A DNA stretch of 64,000 nt from Enchytraeus crypticus (Eukaryota > Annelida > Clitellata > Enchytraeida > Enchytraeidae): the NCBI GenBank assembly GCA_905160935.1, contig CAJHZI010000705.1, positions 74,501 through 138,500 on the forward strand, in the 5' to 3' direction. The notes below the pieces were generated by a model. The model did not search any database, was not told where the DNA came from, and saw only the letters and a list, made by a program, of their open reading frames with translations. The position numbers and the translations under genes are program-made. Shown here in pieces: positions 21,535 to 32,392 of the stretch (positions are counted from its first letter, which is position 1; each line of letters opens with the position of its first letter).

Positions 21535-21860
21535 ATAATGGTATATCAAAAGGAATGCTATAGATGATTTAAATATCCACTCGTATGTGGACATGAAGAG
21601 GAAAATTGAAGTTAGTGATGAGTGGAGGTGTTATATAAATAAATAAATAATCATAAAGGTTTAACGTCCGTTTCCTTATCCATGGATGATGTCAGGGACG
21701 TCCCTAACAGCGCACATCACTACAGATCAATTCACCCATACCAATCTGCAAAAGAAATGTGCTGAGGAGAAGTAAGGTCCTAAACGACAGCCAGTCTGGT
21801 GATATACTATGGACCTGCCAGTAGGCAAGGTACAAAGAGAGAGGAAGAGAAGGAGAATTT
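21535..21860 (+). mobile_element. RTE-like LINE 3' end split by repeat G
   Basis: The left part (GATGATTTAAATATCCACTC, GACATGAAGAGGAAAATTG, GAGTGGAGGTGTTATAT) and right part (GATATACTATGGACCTGCC, AGTAGGCAAGGTAC, then GA-rich) together form the usual RTE 3' end. They are separated by about 160 bases of repeat G in the minus orientation. Confidence 0.65.
21638..21797 (-). mobile_element. Repeat G insertion (SINE-like) within an RTE tail
   Basis: Minus-strand reading ends with GGGACGTCCCTGACATCATC, GATAAGGAAACGGACGTTAA, then an AAATAAATAAAT-type tail complement. Related tail pieces lie at 588-631 and 29998-30055. Its end resembles the tails of SINE-A and repeat F. Confidence 0.6.
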
Positions 21861-22208
21861 AGGTTGTAATGTTTCAAATGAAATTGCTTAAAATATAATT
21901 CTTTCAACCATTCGTGAGTCAGCAACTTTTAATCCACATATGGTGCAAGTAACGTACCACACATAAAATATAAGTTCTATTCAAACGTACAGTCCCTTTC
22001 TATAAGAGTGTCGTGATGACCTCAACGTTTATTTAATGACAATTAGCATGTGTCGTATACCGCTACATCAGTATCAGTCTCCAGTCTAGGCAAGACTAGC
22101 ATTTTGAGTTAATTAAATATTTTATTAGAATTATTATTTCGAGTTATTGGTGAATAGTAATTTGACGCTAATATACTGATTAGTGGCAATAAAAAATCGA
22201 TTGATCAA

Positions 22209-22343
22209 ATGACCATGAAAGGCGACAGTTTCTGGAGTCGTATATTTAAAGCGTTACGGGGCGGCAAGGCAATTGCTCTCTTAATTCGACGAGCATCAGG
22301 CGTAACCCATACATCTAGACGTGCCGCCGATCTGCCGGCCTGA
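22209..22343 (+). other. GC-richer island with a 44-codon open frame
   Basis: In an AT-rich setting, 22240-22345 is GC-rich. The frame from ATG 22209 to TGA 22341-22343 has text such as DSFWSRIFKALRGGKAIA and RRASGVTHTSRRAADLPA. I do not recognise it. It may be chance, a short exon, or a regulatory island. Confidence 0.2.
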
Positions 22344-22552
22344 CAGCGTCATTTTCAACCCTTATTTACATTTCAAATTATTTTAAATCTTCCAAGAGTT
22401 TACGAATCAAGCAGCCCTGGCTTTCATCCGGTAGTTTCTATTAAACGATTACTTTTCGGTAAAAGTTTTACTTTCTTGCCTCACATCTGACTTCCATGCC
22501 GTTTTCAATCGTTATTTAAGCCTAATTTGGACCGATTCCTCTGTCTCATTCG

Positions 22553-22555
<3 letters not shown>

Positions 22556-22593
<38 letters not shown>
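22556..22593. repeat. (CT)n microsatellite
   Basis: Uninterrupted CT dinucleotide run. Confidence 0.9.
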
Positions 22594-22595
<2 letters not shown>

Positions 22596-23179
22596 TATGT
22601 GTCACTTTTCTGAGCTAATTCTTAATTCAAGATATATATTTCTGGTCGCTTTCGAGCTCACTAAAAGGCCATCCTAGACACAAATCGTAATTTGAATTCT
22701 GCTTTAGCAGAGAATTAACAAATGACAAAAACATCAGCTACTAATCGAGCAAGTAGATCCGTGTACTTTGTTAGCTATCCTATCCCTCTAGTTATTGAAT
22801 ATAGGCATTATTGGCCGAAACTCTCTCATGTAATATTTTTAAATTATCTGATTCATTAGTCGATCTTACATATTAATAATTAGTTGGTTTAATCTCTTAT
22901 AATTAAATCTATTGAGGCAACTCTGCATTAACATACACAGTATTTGTTTTAGTCAATTCTTTAGAAACATTTACAGTTTCGGTAAAACTTTCCCGAATTC
23001 CTCAGTATAAATTCCCAGATCCAGCAAGTGATTTACGGAAAACTATTGTATATGTAACCTAAATAATTTATTCCACTGAGGTTAAATTTAGATAGTCCAC
23101 AAAGGTTTTATCTAATTAAGCTTAAATGAAAATTTATTGTTTGTAAACATGACAGTAAAATATGATATATACATGCCTA

Positions 23180-23207
23180 CATGAGAGAGATAGAGAGAGA
23201 GAGAGAT

Positions 23208-23257
<50 letters not shown>

Positions 23258-23390
23258 GGAATGAGAAAAAGAGATAGAGAGAGAAAAAATGAGAGAGAGA
23301 AAGAGAGATAGAGAAAGAATGAGAGGAAGAAATAGAGAGAGAGAAAGTGAGAGAGAGAGAAACTATGAGAGAAAGAGAGAGAGAGAAGAT
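23180..23390. repeat. GA/GATA-rich microsatellite block
   Basis: About 210 bases of GAGAGA with GATA and GAAA interruptions. A compound microsatellite of this kind often starts from an RTE-type tail in this window. Confidence 0.9.
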
Positions 23391-23394
23391 CCTC

Positions 23395-23650
23395 TAGGCT
23401 AATATGATATCCACGCTGGGCTCTCATTTGATCGACCGCTGGGCGCCAATGCGCCGCATTCAATTACCAGCAGTTCGATGGAATCTTTGTTTGGACGAAT
23501 GGAACGTCACATGATATCTCTGACCAAGTCTCCGGAGTCTCGCCGAGTCCCAGTGGACCGGAGCGTCATTCCGCGGAAGTAGAAAGGACACTGGGATGTC
23601 CAGTCAATCGAAGGTTCGAAGAGAGAGTGCAGCAGAATGGATAATGAGAA
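23395..23650 (+). other. GC-richer island, possible exon or regulatory block
   Basis: Directly after the GA block the sequence becomes markedly GC-richer (GACCGCTGGGCGCCAATGCG, TCTCGCCGAGTCCCAGTGG). One plus-strand frame is open for about 58 codons to a TAG near 23581, with text such as MESLFGRMERHMISLTKSPE and RRVPVDRSVIPRK. I do not recognise it and no strong acceptor precedes it (the upstream tract is purine-rich). Confidence 0.25.
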
Positions 23651-23924
23651 TTAGTGTATGAAAAATTTAGAAAATTTTGTCTAGTTTTAAATTTTATTGT
23701 ATCAGAAATTGCTAAATGTACACGTTTAGCTCATGAGTGAGACACGTCACTGAGTCAGAAGTATGTGTGACACTGCTTGAAGAGATTTCTTTACTGGCTA
23801 CAAGGGTTTACCATGTTGGATTCACTGTGCCTACATTTAACTCTGCACCAGAGTGGAATCCTAATATGTGTTAGACGCGTGATATAAGCTGAGTGGGTTT
23901 GCAATGAATGAGTTACTTTTGGGC

Positions 23925-24020
23925 GAGAGGGAGAGAGAGAGAGAGAGAGAGAGAGTGAGGCAGAGGGGGAGAAAGAGAGAGAGAGACAGATATATATATA
24001 GAGATAGAGTGTGAGAGAGA
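23925..24020. repeat. GA microsatellite with a short TATA core
   Basis: GAGAGA runs broken by GGCAGAGGGGG and a CAGATATATATATAGAG segment. Confidence 0.85.
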
Positions 24021-24154
24021 GACTGACAAAGCAGAATAGTAGCTTTAAAAGATAAATGTTGTGCTATCTCTTTATCTGCCATCTGCTTTTAAGTTTTATT
24101 GCTTAGACCTATTGCATTATAATTTGGACACATTATAGTTTTTTTGTATCTGGG

Positions 24155-24440
24155 TTCTAGTGTTGTGTCCTGGCCACTGAAGAATAAACCAACCCTAAAC
24201 TGCACGAATCGTAGAAGGCGACTGAGCAATAACTGCGAAAGCAAAGGGAAACGACCTCGAAAGTAAAATTATTTGCTATGCAATAGGCTGCATTAGGGTG
24301 TTATTCTTTCGCATAAGGAATAGACTTTGTGAAGGACTAACTTATTGATTCTATGAAGCGCAAAATTAGAATGTGAGTAGGAATATGTATCTTGGATCTA
24401 CCATTCACAGGACACTTGAGAGAGGGACACTGCATAGCAA
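24155..24440 (+). repeat. Repeat D copy
   Basis: Opens with TGTTGTGTCCTGGCCACTGA and AGAATAAACCAACCCTAAAC, has the AAGGCGACTGAGCAATA middle, and closes with ATATGTATCTTGGATCTACC and CACTTGAGAGAGGG. Parallel to 16450-16740 and 24885-25180. The opening is also shared with repeat C. Confidence 0.55.
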
Positions 24441-24472
24441 TGATCATCTGTGATGATGTGGAATCCGTGTAA

Positions 24473-24527
24473 CGAGCCGGAATTTGAACCCCACACATAC
24501 TGATCCACAGTCAGATTATTCACTTAC
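24473..24527 (-). mobile_element. SINE-A fragment (B-box region)
   Basis: Minus-strand fragment with the B-box complement (GGAATTTGAACCCC) and CACATACTGATCCACAGTC. Head and tail are missing. Confidence 0.7.
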
Positions 24528-24884
24528 TGCTCTATTCTGTGCATTATCTTCACATTCATTATTTTTATCAATTTGTCTACGAACTGTATTGATCGAGAGT
24601 TGCATTATCATTAACACGAGTTACTATGAATAAGTATGGACGCCTTTAAATTGTATCATTTATACCATATGAATAAAATTTGACTGCAAAGGAATAATTT
24701 CTTTACAACAAATAGCTGTCGCATAATTATAGCATAGTTTTTCATTCCGCAAGAGCCGTGCCCAGCGTCACATTGATAGAGAAACGTGTGGAAAGGTAAA
24801 TCAGCCGCATAGTGATCATTGATTGACTGATTGATTGATAGTCATAAAGTCAGAGGTGGATTGATTTGACTTATATTCAATGTC

Positions 24885-25180
24885 TCTGTGTTGCGTACGG
24901 GCGACTAAAGAACAGATCAACCGTAAACTGCTTTTGTAGTGAAAGGAAACTATGCCGAAATTTAGGAAAGCAATGAGAAATCATTTATGAAGCGTAATTG
25001 TTTCGAGCTAAGAGCATTATAAGGTTTAATAAGGTTTAATCTGGTAGTTACAAGGTGTTTTTCAATAACGAACTTGTTGGTCAACGGATTGTTCATATTA
25101 TGCTTGATGCAGATTTTAAGAAGGAATATATACCTTGAATCTGTCACTTGTAAGCTTTAGAACTTGAGAGAGAGCGAACG
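24885..25180 (+). repeat. Repeat D copy
   Basis: Opens with TGTTGCGTACGGGCGACTAA and AGAACAGATCAACCGTAAAC; ends with ATATACCTTGAATCTGTCAC and AACTTGAGAGAGAGCG. It runs straight into a repeat F tail piece. Confidence 0.55.
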
Positions 25181-25182
25181 TC

Positions 25183-25260
25183 CCTGACATTGCCTTATGG
25201 CGAGGAACAGGACGTTAAATTCTTATTGATTGATTTATTTATTTATTTATTTATTTATTG
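25183..25260 (+). repeat. Repeat F tail fragment
   Basis: CGTCCCTGACATTGCCTTAT, GGCGAGGAACAGGACGTTAA, then ATTCTTATTGATTGATTTAT and a TTTA tetranucleotide run. Parallel tails are at 50990-51055 and 63945-64000. Confidence 0.65.
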
Positions 25261-25655
25261 AGAAAGAAAGAGAGGGGAAAGGACTACTAATCTATTTAAA
25301 GTCGTCTCGCCGCCCGGCTATATTTAGGCGCCAAGGTTGTGTAATACTATCAGGTTGGGTCACACACTGACAGGCAATCAATGATTGGGATTATAGCCTC
25401 TCTAACAATGTGCCGTTTACTTTCTCTCGCCCTGCTGATGAGTGAAAACCTTACAATAGAAATCAATGCAATACGAGGGCACTATTTCCTCAATGCCGCT
25501 GCGCTTTAGACTCCATCCATCGATTTTCATTACAAACACTTGCAGGTTTGATTTTAATAGTACGATGCTAAGTATCTCGGACCGACGCATGCTTAAGCGG
25601 GTATATACCTTAGAATCTGTTACTATAAGATTTTAATTTTGGATTTAATCGTTAT
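25261..25655. other. Non-coding stretch with a GC-richer patch
   Basis: 25300-25450 is GC-richer (CGTCTCGCCGCCCGGC) without a long open frame. Nothing recognised. Confidence 0.35.
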
Positions 25656-25659
25656 TCAT

Positions 25660-25990
25660 TCGTTTAAATTTTGTAGTACTTTCTGGAGCCTAGGCGCTCA
25701 CCTACTGAATGCCCTTTCTGACGTTGGCATGGATCTTGTTTTTATGTCATCTTCCACGAAACGCGCACAGTTACATGGTTGGTCTATTCTTCAAGCAACC
25801 AGGACACAGCACGGGGAAAAACACGAATTGATAAATTTCAAAAGAGGGTCTATTCGTATCAAAACCCTAGTTCAACTGGGATTTAAAGGGAAGTTGATGA
25901 TGACAACGATGATGATAATGATGATGATGATGATAAATTTTATCTACCAATGATGATGATGATGATGGTGATTAAGTGATGATGATGTAA
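25660..25990. repeat. Repeat C, two pieces in opposite orientation
   Basis: 25663-25815 is the repeat C head on the minus strand (complement of GGTGAGCGCCTAGGCTCCAG and GACCAACC). 25850-25985 is the repeat C 3' end on the plus strand (CTATTCGTATCAAAACCCTA, TTCAACTGGGATTTAAAGGG, then a GATGAT run). Confidence 0.6.
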
Positions 25991-26278
25991 TGATGATTTA
26001 ATGATGATGATTTAATTTTTATCAAAGGCATTGAATTGAATTGAACTCATTTGGATCTGCTTGAAGCCCTGATAAAGAATAGAAATTATGACGAGATTCT
26101 AAAAGAGAAACAATATTTAACTATTGAATTAATTCATTGAATAAATAACTAATACGTACCAAAAAGCTAAAAATATGTAGTGTATAGCCTAAACTACTGC
26201 TTTAGTGTCAACTAGCATCTATCAATGACGAGCAATATTTAAAAAGTTATAGTTAAATAATTTTAATCGTTGCATTTA

Positions 26279-26463
26279 GGTGGCGCATCAATTTGCAGCC
26301 GGCGCCGATTTAAGAATAACCTTCCACTATCCTGGGCTTTTTCCTTCCAAGTTGTCAACACTCGGTCTTCCAAGGTGGTCACCCACAAAGTATTAACCGA
26401 GGCCGATGTAGCTTAACTTCGATTATTGACGCGCAACTAAACCAAGTGCGCTAAATGACGCCG
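26279..26463 (-). mobile_element. SINE-C copy, 3'-truncated
   Basis: On the minus strand: tRNA-like head (complement of GCGCACTTGGTTTAG), 5S-derived core (complement of GGTCACCCACAAAGTATTAA and CACTCGGTCTTCCAAGG) and the start of the body (complement of GCATCAATTTGCAGCCGG). The rest of the body and the A-rich end are absent. Confidence 0.75.
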
Positions 26464-27059
26464 TATTATGTCATAAGCAAAATACATAACAAAACTATTG
26501 CTAGTAACACAATTTAGCATTGATGGAATTGAGTATGTTAGAGTTCTTAGATATCAAGCTCAACTTGATTAACTACACGTCTGCTGAATCGTTGTTGAAT
26601 TTCTTTCAAACTGTCTTGAATTGTTTAAATTCTCTCTAAATTTTATCTACCAATGATTATTTTATAATCATTTCTTAGATCTTTGCTAACTCTATTACTA
26701 CATACAGTATATATTGTTTATATATGTCTCATTAATTATTGTACATTTGGGTTGTGGTTTTAAATAAAAATCAATAAATAAATTAAATAAACCAACCAAC
26801 GGACGAACAAGAATTAACTGCATTGTTTTGAATTGTTTTAAAATTTCAACGCTCCGTGTTGCAACAAAGTCCTTGTCTAACAATTTCTCATGCACTGATT
26901 TTGAATTGTGCTTGACAACTTTAAAGATGTGTAACTACTCCGAACAGACCTACCTTAACAATCTCTCTAAGCGTGCCTTTATGCACAGATCGCTGTAGTA
27001 AAATCTGCACTACTGTATGCTGAAGCTCGACTTATATCTCTATCTATTTATAAAATTGT

Positions 27060-27240
27060 ATGGAAGCATCTCTTTGGAGAATCTCTTGGAAAATCTCTTG
27101 GAGAATCTCTTTGGAGCATCTCTTTGGAGAATTTCTTTTGGAGAATCTCTTTTGGAGTATCTCTGTGGAGCATCTTTTTTGGAGAATCTCTTCGGAGCAT
27201 CTCTTTTGGAGAATCACTTTGGAGCATCTCTTAGGGATTC
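27060..27240. repeat. Diverged minisatellite, unit about 16-18 bp
   Basis: About eleven units of the form TCTTTGGAGCATCTC / TTTTGGAGAATCTC. The unit length varies between copies, so the open frames across it on the plus strand are by-products and not a gene. Confidence 0.8.
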
Positions 27241-27925
27241 TATTTGACTGATAAAGACCGCTCTTATTTAAAAACCTATGAATCTGAAAAGAAATTAAAC
27301 AGGATTTATATAGATGTTTTAATAATAGTAAGAATCTGTTTTTCTTTTCTATATTTCATTTGTCCACACTTTTTACAATGATAAATATTTTATTGGGCTT
27401 TAGTTTTTATTGGTTTGCTTTACACAACTACGCATTCCTTTACTCAACGATTCAAGCTTGAAGAATAAGAAATTGTGACTAATCAATAGTTTACGCTACT
27501 GTTGAGGTTTAAACAGTTGATTATCTCACTAGTAAATACAATCATAAGTTATTTTCTACGACATAGCACTGCTTCCCTGTTCGCGGTTAGGTTTCTAAAT
27601 ATCTTCTATGGAAATGCAATAAATATTTTTACCTCATTCAGCACCAGCATTATATTTTAGTTTCTACAGCACTTTTCTGAAAGAAATGTGTGAAATCTGC
27701 TCGTGTTTTGCGCTAAGGTACCATTTGCGCTGACTTCTTTGAGTTTCTGCAAATAAGAAGTTGACGTTATTTACAAGTGAGCACATCTGCTTCAAATCAT
27801 AATCCCGCCTCGAAGAGTTGTGGCGGCTATGCTGTTGACAACATCATTGAAGCAGTCCTCCTTACATTTAATCCCAGTTGAATTAATCCGGTAGAATAGT
27901 TGATCAAGATGAAACGGCTCCTGTT
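27241..27925. other. Non-coding stretch, no recognised feature
   Basis: AT-rich, no gene or family repeat seen. Confidence 0.4.
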
Positions 27926-27930
27926 TTGTA

Positions 27931-28003
27931 GATCAGTATGCTTAGGCTCAAATCCTGGGCTGTCCCGTCACTGATATCGCTTTAGAAAGACGAAACTGAC
28001 GCA
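27931..28003 (+). mobile_element. SINE-A fragment
   Basis: AGATCAGTATGCTTAGGCTC, AAATCCTGGGCTGTCCC, then CACTGATATCGCTTTAG. Diverged copy without the head. Confidence 0.65.
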
Positions 28004-28985
28004 AGTATCTTCTTTATAGATTTATGCCACTCGTTATTTTTAGATAAACTTGGCGTAAATAATAAATAGCTGGCTCACGAGATCTGCTAAGTCATATTTT
28101 TAGACTCATAGCTACATATGACAGAAAAATTACATAAACAGAAAAATTTAATAAATACACCGACAAAAATAATCATATCATTAAAACAATTCACTTATTT
28201 TTAAATGTCCGGAATTTTTGATTATTTAATTTGTTGAACTCACTACCCCCTCCAGATCCGGAGGATGGACTATACATGTAACGGAAGACTGGATTCGAGA
28301 CATTGGACCCAGTGGACTGGACTCAATTAACTGTCAGATTGTTGGCTAGATTAGACAAACCAGAAGCAAGTTGTCGGGATTAATGTGAATTAGCCAGACC
28401 CGAGTTTTTACGTCGACTGCTGCAGAAGCAATGCAGATTACCTTCTGTAGAATTAACCAACCAACAAATCAATCCATCCAACAATCAATCACTTTATTAA
28501 ATAATCAATCAATTTAAAATTTAATCAGTCAATCATTCACTCAATTAGACGATTTAAATTCTGATTTGTTATTCGGACAAGGTGTAAGTAAAATAATACC
28601 ACGCTAGTGACATATAAAACACTCATAGATCAAATATTGAAAATAAAGTCATTTAAACGCAATTCTTGACTAAAGCAATTACTAAGATAAGAATTGACTC
28701 AAAGACTACTGAATACAAACAAATCCCGGCTTGCGGTGCATTCACTTGATCATTGCAGCTTAATTCAGCCACTATATTTCAATGCCCTAGTGAAAAATTA
28801 TGCTTATTTTACCCCTCCATTAAAAACCAGTATTCTTTTAATCTCTAGTAAAATTGAGAATTTATTAAATTCATTTGTTAAATTTAATTTATTAAATTAA
28901 TTTATTTTAGATTATGGATGGTACATATATGAGCTGCGAATACGTAATTTATGGGTAAATCTTTTAAACTCGGGTTTGTTGTTAA
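28004..28985. other. Non-coding stretch
   Basis: AT-rich. A short GC-richer piece at 28245-28440 shows no convincing frame. AATCAATC-type simple repeats lie around 28455-28545. Confidence 0.4.
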
Positions 28986-28989
28986 CTAG

Positions 28990-29185
28990 TTTAAGTGTTG
29001 TGTCTCTCTTAGTGCACAACCTATTGGCAGGTCCATGGTATATAACTCCTCCACGTCTTTCTATCCTCTGCCTTTATCTTCAGATCAAAGTATGAATTAG
29101 TAATCAAATAATCCAGCATCCAAAGTCCCGATAGCCTCCAACCTCTTTTCCTTCCATTCTTCCTTCAATTACCTCTTTTAGTTTG
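28990..29185 (-). mobile_element. RTE-like LINE 3' end fragment
   Basis: Complement of the RTE 3' signature at 29005-29045 (TCTCTCTTAGTGCACAACC, GGCAGGTCCATGG), followed by CTCCACGTCTTTCTATCC and the complement of the GRP-rich region (29100-29180). Confidence 0.7.
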
Positions 29186-29997
29186 GGGTTATGCTGGATA
29201 AAAATGTCTTATCGCTGACTATTTAATTGAATTTGGACGGAACTTCTCTAAACTTTATGAAGTCGATGCGTGAAGCGAAGTGAATGCTACCAGTCTTGAT
29301 GTGCTCAGTCGATATGTTGTCTACTAACTTTTTCTGAGAGTGTCTAGACACCGATAACTCTATGACGTTATGCCTGAAAGTAGATAGTAGACATACTGCA
29401 GTCAACGAGGATATGCAATTTAGATTGTTCGCTTGAGGATTATTAACGAGGTGGGTGCTTTATTAATGTAACTTTTATTAATTGATTTTTGTTTTAAATT
29501 TGTTAGGATTATTACCTAGGTGGGCACTTTGTTAATGTTACTTTTATTCATTGATTTTTGTTCGTATAATTTATTACGTACCGAATAAATTTAGTTATCT
29601 TTAAAGGAAATGTTTCATTTGGACTTTAGTTGACATGGTGAGAGTAGAAGCAATTTTCGGTATTACGTTGGAATTGAAGAATACAAAATAGCAATATTAA
29701 AATTTCTGGTATTGTTTAAACAAAAGATTTTTCAAATGATCAGTGAAGAATACTAGAATAGTCGGTTAAATATTTATTATAGCCAATTCTATTTTAGACC
29801 AGCGATTAAAATAGATTAAAGGAATATTATATTGCTATTCACATGTTTTCTATTTATTAATTAATGGTTTACTAGTATTGACTGATTGATTTATTAGTCT
29901 ACATGTTGACGGTCTTTTGTGGAATCTTGAAAGGGTGCAATTATCTTTGAAAGAAGTATTGGATGTCAATGGATTCTAATAGATTTACTTCATATTA
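29186..29997. other. Non-coding stretch with a diverged direct repeat
   Basis: ATTATTAACGAGGTGGGTGC / TTATTACCTAGGTGGGCAC recur at about 29440 and 29510 with similar following text, a two-copy tandem repeat of about 70 bp. No gene. Confidence 0.45.
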
Positions 29998-30055
29998 ATA
30001 ATAAAGGTTTAACGCCCGTTTCCTCATACAAGGATGATGTCAAGGACGTCCCCGT
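29998..30055 (-). repeat. Repeat G tail fragment
   Basis: Minus-strand tail: GGTTTAACGCCCGTTTCCTC, GATGATGTCAAGGACGTCC. Confidence 0.65.
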
Positions 30056-30571
30056 ATTTTGAATAGACTGTGCAGAGTTGTTAGTGCACGTGTCCCATAA
30101 GCTAGAGGTCTCATGTCTGAAACATGTCAGACATGTGCATCTGTGATAACCATTATTTATTTCTATTTGTTATTTATCTTATTTTTCTCGACGTTCACCA
30201 TAGTTCACATTTAACTTATGTTTTTCCCTGTTGCATTTGCTTGTTTGTGTGTTGTGTATGTGAACTCTACGGGGTTGAATGACCATTTTAGGTGTTATCA
30301 TTAAGTTGAATTGAACAAAAATTGAATAATGAAACAAGCTCTGCAGCATTCCCGTAGTAGTAAAAAATGAGAATTTCCCCAATGACCTTCTTGCAGGAGT
30401 AATTCTTGATACAGGTATGGATAACATGCAAAGTGGAAGTTATATTAGGAGCTATAACTAATGTTAATGTCAGATGCACATAACTCTAGATTTGTTCTAA
30501 AGATTCTTAAACTTCTTACCTTGTGGTTAAGTATTTTACTACAACGTACTATGTGATTATCTCCATGTTAC

Positions 30572-30703
30572 GGCTGGAGCCAGTGGCGATGTCGGAAAGA
30601 TGTTCGACAGCGGTTCAGTATTTGCGGGGTTCAAATCCTTGGCTCGCCTATCACTGACATCGCTTTCAAGTGAGGAAACTGACTTTAACATTAGCTTTAC
30701 CAG
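30572..30703 (+). mobile_element. SINE-A copy, full length
   Basis: Head GGCTGGAGCCAGTGGCGATG, B box GGGGTTCAAATCC, tail CACTGACATCGCTTTCAAG with GAGGAAACTGACTTTAACA and TTAGCTTTACCAG. A good representative of the family (about 132 bp). Confidence 0.85.
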
Positions 30704-31490
30704 TTTTTTTTATCATATCTATGTTATTATTTATCAGTTTCAATAATCTTATATATATATCTTAGTATTTCTAGTGTCTTAGAGGTGGAATTTAATACTT
30801 TCGAAAGATCAATATTAATGACAATTTAAGAACTACCTCTGGAATAAATTTATTTGAATGAGTTTGCAATAATTAAATTTAGTAATGTAAATTTGCTTAA
30901 TAAAACTCTCAATTTTATTTAAATTTGTCGTAATGAATTAAGCATTGAAATTTTAAAAATAGATAACATAACATAAAAAAATAAATAATAGACCTAATCT
31001 ACACTGCAAGTTCTGGCTACTTTCAATCGCTAATAATTATTGTATTAAATTTTGACTAAATATTTTATTGCAAAACACGTCAGTAAGTTGGATCCAAATA
31101 TTCCGTGTAAGCATAGTCAACGATTTGAGCAATGATTGTCAAAAAGAAATTTGAAGATAAACGAGGAATAAATTACATCAGCTTCTGAGAGGAAGTCTAT
31201 GCTTCGACTACGTACTTATTGATTAAGTAGTTTCCATTGATAAAATTAAAATTTTTATATAACATTATTTTGATAAATAAATCAAGCCGCAATATCATAT
31301 TTACTTTATAATGTTTATATGCTGCAACCGTAAAAATGTAGGAGTCAATCTTAGAGTTATTTAAAATTTGTTGTAATTTGTTGCAGTTGTTTAAAACTTT
31401 TTTCGTACATTACTGCATTTTGGAATATGTACTGGATTTAGGAAGTTGCACCGTTTTGGGCCTTCTTTTTGCTCACCGGCATGGATTTGT
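30704..31490. other. AT-rich non-coding stretch
   Basis: No gene or family repeat recognised. Confidence 0.4.
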
Positions 31491-31499
31491 CTTAATAGT

Positions 31500-31800
31500 G
31501 TTCTGTGTTGTCATGGGCAACATTAACACTCTAATGTTGTTATTAAAAGTTGACTAATAATATGCTAGTTTATAACGGATCTGGCAACGGTGCTGTAAGA
31601 CTAATGATAACGGTAACTCGGGTGCATGTTCTTACATGTATATATAAGAACCGGGGACCTGGCACCACTGTTCCTAGTGAACTATTGGTTGAGACTTTCA
31701 TGAATTAACTTAATTAAGTAAACCTATTTGGCAGTAGCTCGAATGTGTCGAGCCGTCTTGAAGCTAAGCGCCCCTGCTCCTCCGAGGAAAATACTTAGAC
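31500..31800 (+). mobile_element. Possible solo LTR
   Basis: A block beginning TGTTCTGTGTTGTCATGGGC contains a TATA motif (TATATAAGAACCGGGGACC near 31639) followed by a GC-richer segment (CGCCCCTGCTCCTCCGAGG). This resembles the promoter and U5 part of an LTR. The word GTAGCTCGAATGTGTCGAGC (31735) has a relative near 46705 (GTGGCTCGAGTGTGTAGAG). No target duplication was established. Confidence 0.3.
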
Positions 31801-32069
31801 AGAAATCTGCACATTTAAAGGTATAATAATTTTAAATAATGTACTGTATATCTCTAATCAGCTAGATCGTGAAATGATACCATGACTTCATGAACAACCA
31901 TTCAAATAACAAGACGCATTATTGTGAAATAATCAACCATAATATGCAGCATATGTTATGTATGGCTCTCTATTTTGCTGTTCTGCTGTTTAATTAGGAG
32001 GTTCCATTACATTGTTTAACTTTGATTGAATTACTTGCATGATGTGGTTTCTCTTAATAAACATTTCTC

Positions 32070-32195
32070 TCTCAACCATATTGATGTCTATCATTTTATC
32101 CATTTTGATATCTTTCGTTTAATCCATGTAGATATCTATCATTTTATCCATTTTGATATCTATCGTTTTGTCCATGTTGATATAGATATACATCG
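32070..32195. repeat. Minisatellite of about 25 bp at a SINE-B tail
   Basis: Four to five units of CATTTTGATATCTATCATTT / TATC type, merging at the right with the minus-strand SINE-B 3' end. The same word TTGATATCTATCACTTTT closes other SINE-B copies, so this is an expansion of the SINE tail. Confidence 0.7.
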
Positions 32196-32392
32196 ATCAT
32201 TTTAATTTTACATGTTTAGACGGTTACGTAAATTAGTCCATTTTTCGTATAACCAGTCCTGGGATGTCCGAAATTTTACTCTCAGATCAGCGCGGCCGGA
32301 AATCGAACCCATGAGAGTTCCATTCAGGATTTGTCATTTCAAACCTAATAACGTTACCTGACGCTTCTAACCACTGCGCTATTGAGACATTC
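32196..32392 (-). mobile_element. SINE-B copy
   Basis: Minus strand: A box (complement of CCACTGCGCTATTGAGAC), a spacer, B box (complement of GGAAATCGAACCC), then the conserved body (TTTTACTCTCAGATCAGCGC, AACCAGTCCTGGGATGTCCG). Confidence 0.8.

Noticed and set aside
23134..23463. 109-codon minus-strand frame rich in Leu and Ser
   Set aside because: It is the translation of the GA/CT microsatellite block and has no protein signal outside it.
25639..25953. 104-codon plus-strand frame
   Set aside because: It is composed of inverted repeat C pieces and a GAT run.
27017..27251. Two plus-strand frames with repeated LLENLFGASL / WRISSEHLF text
   Set aside because: They are two frames of the diverged minisatellite; unit length is not constant, so no frame is maintained by selection.
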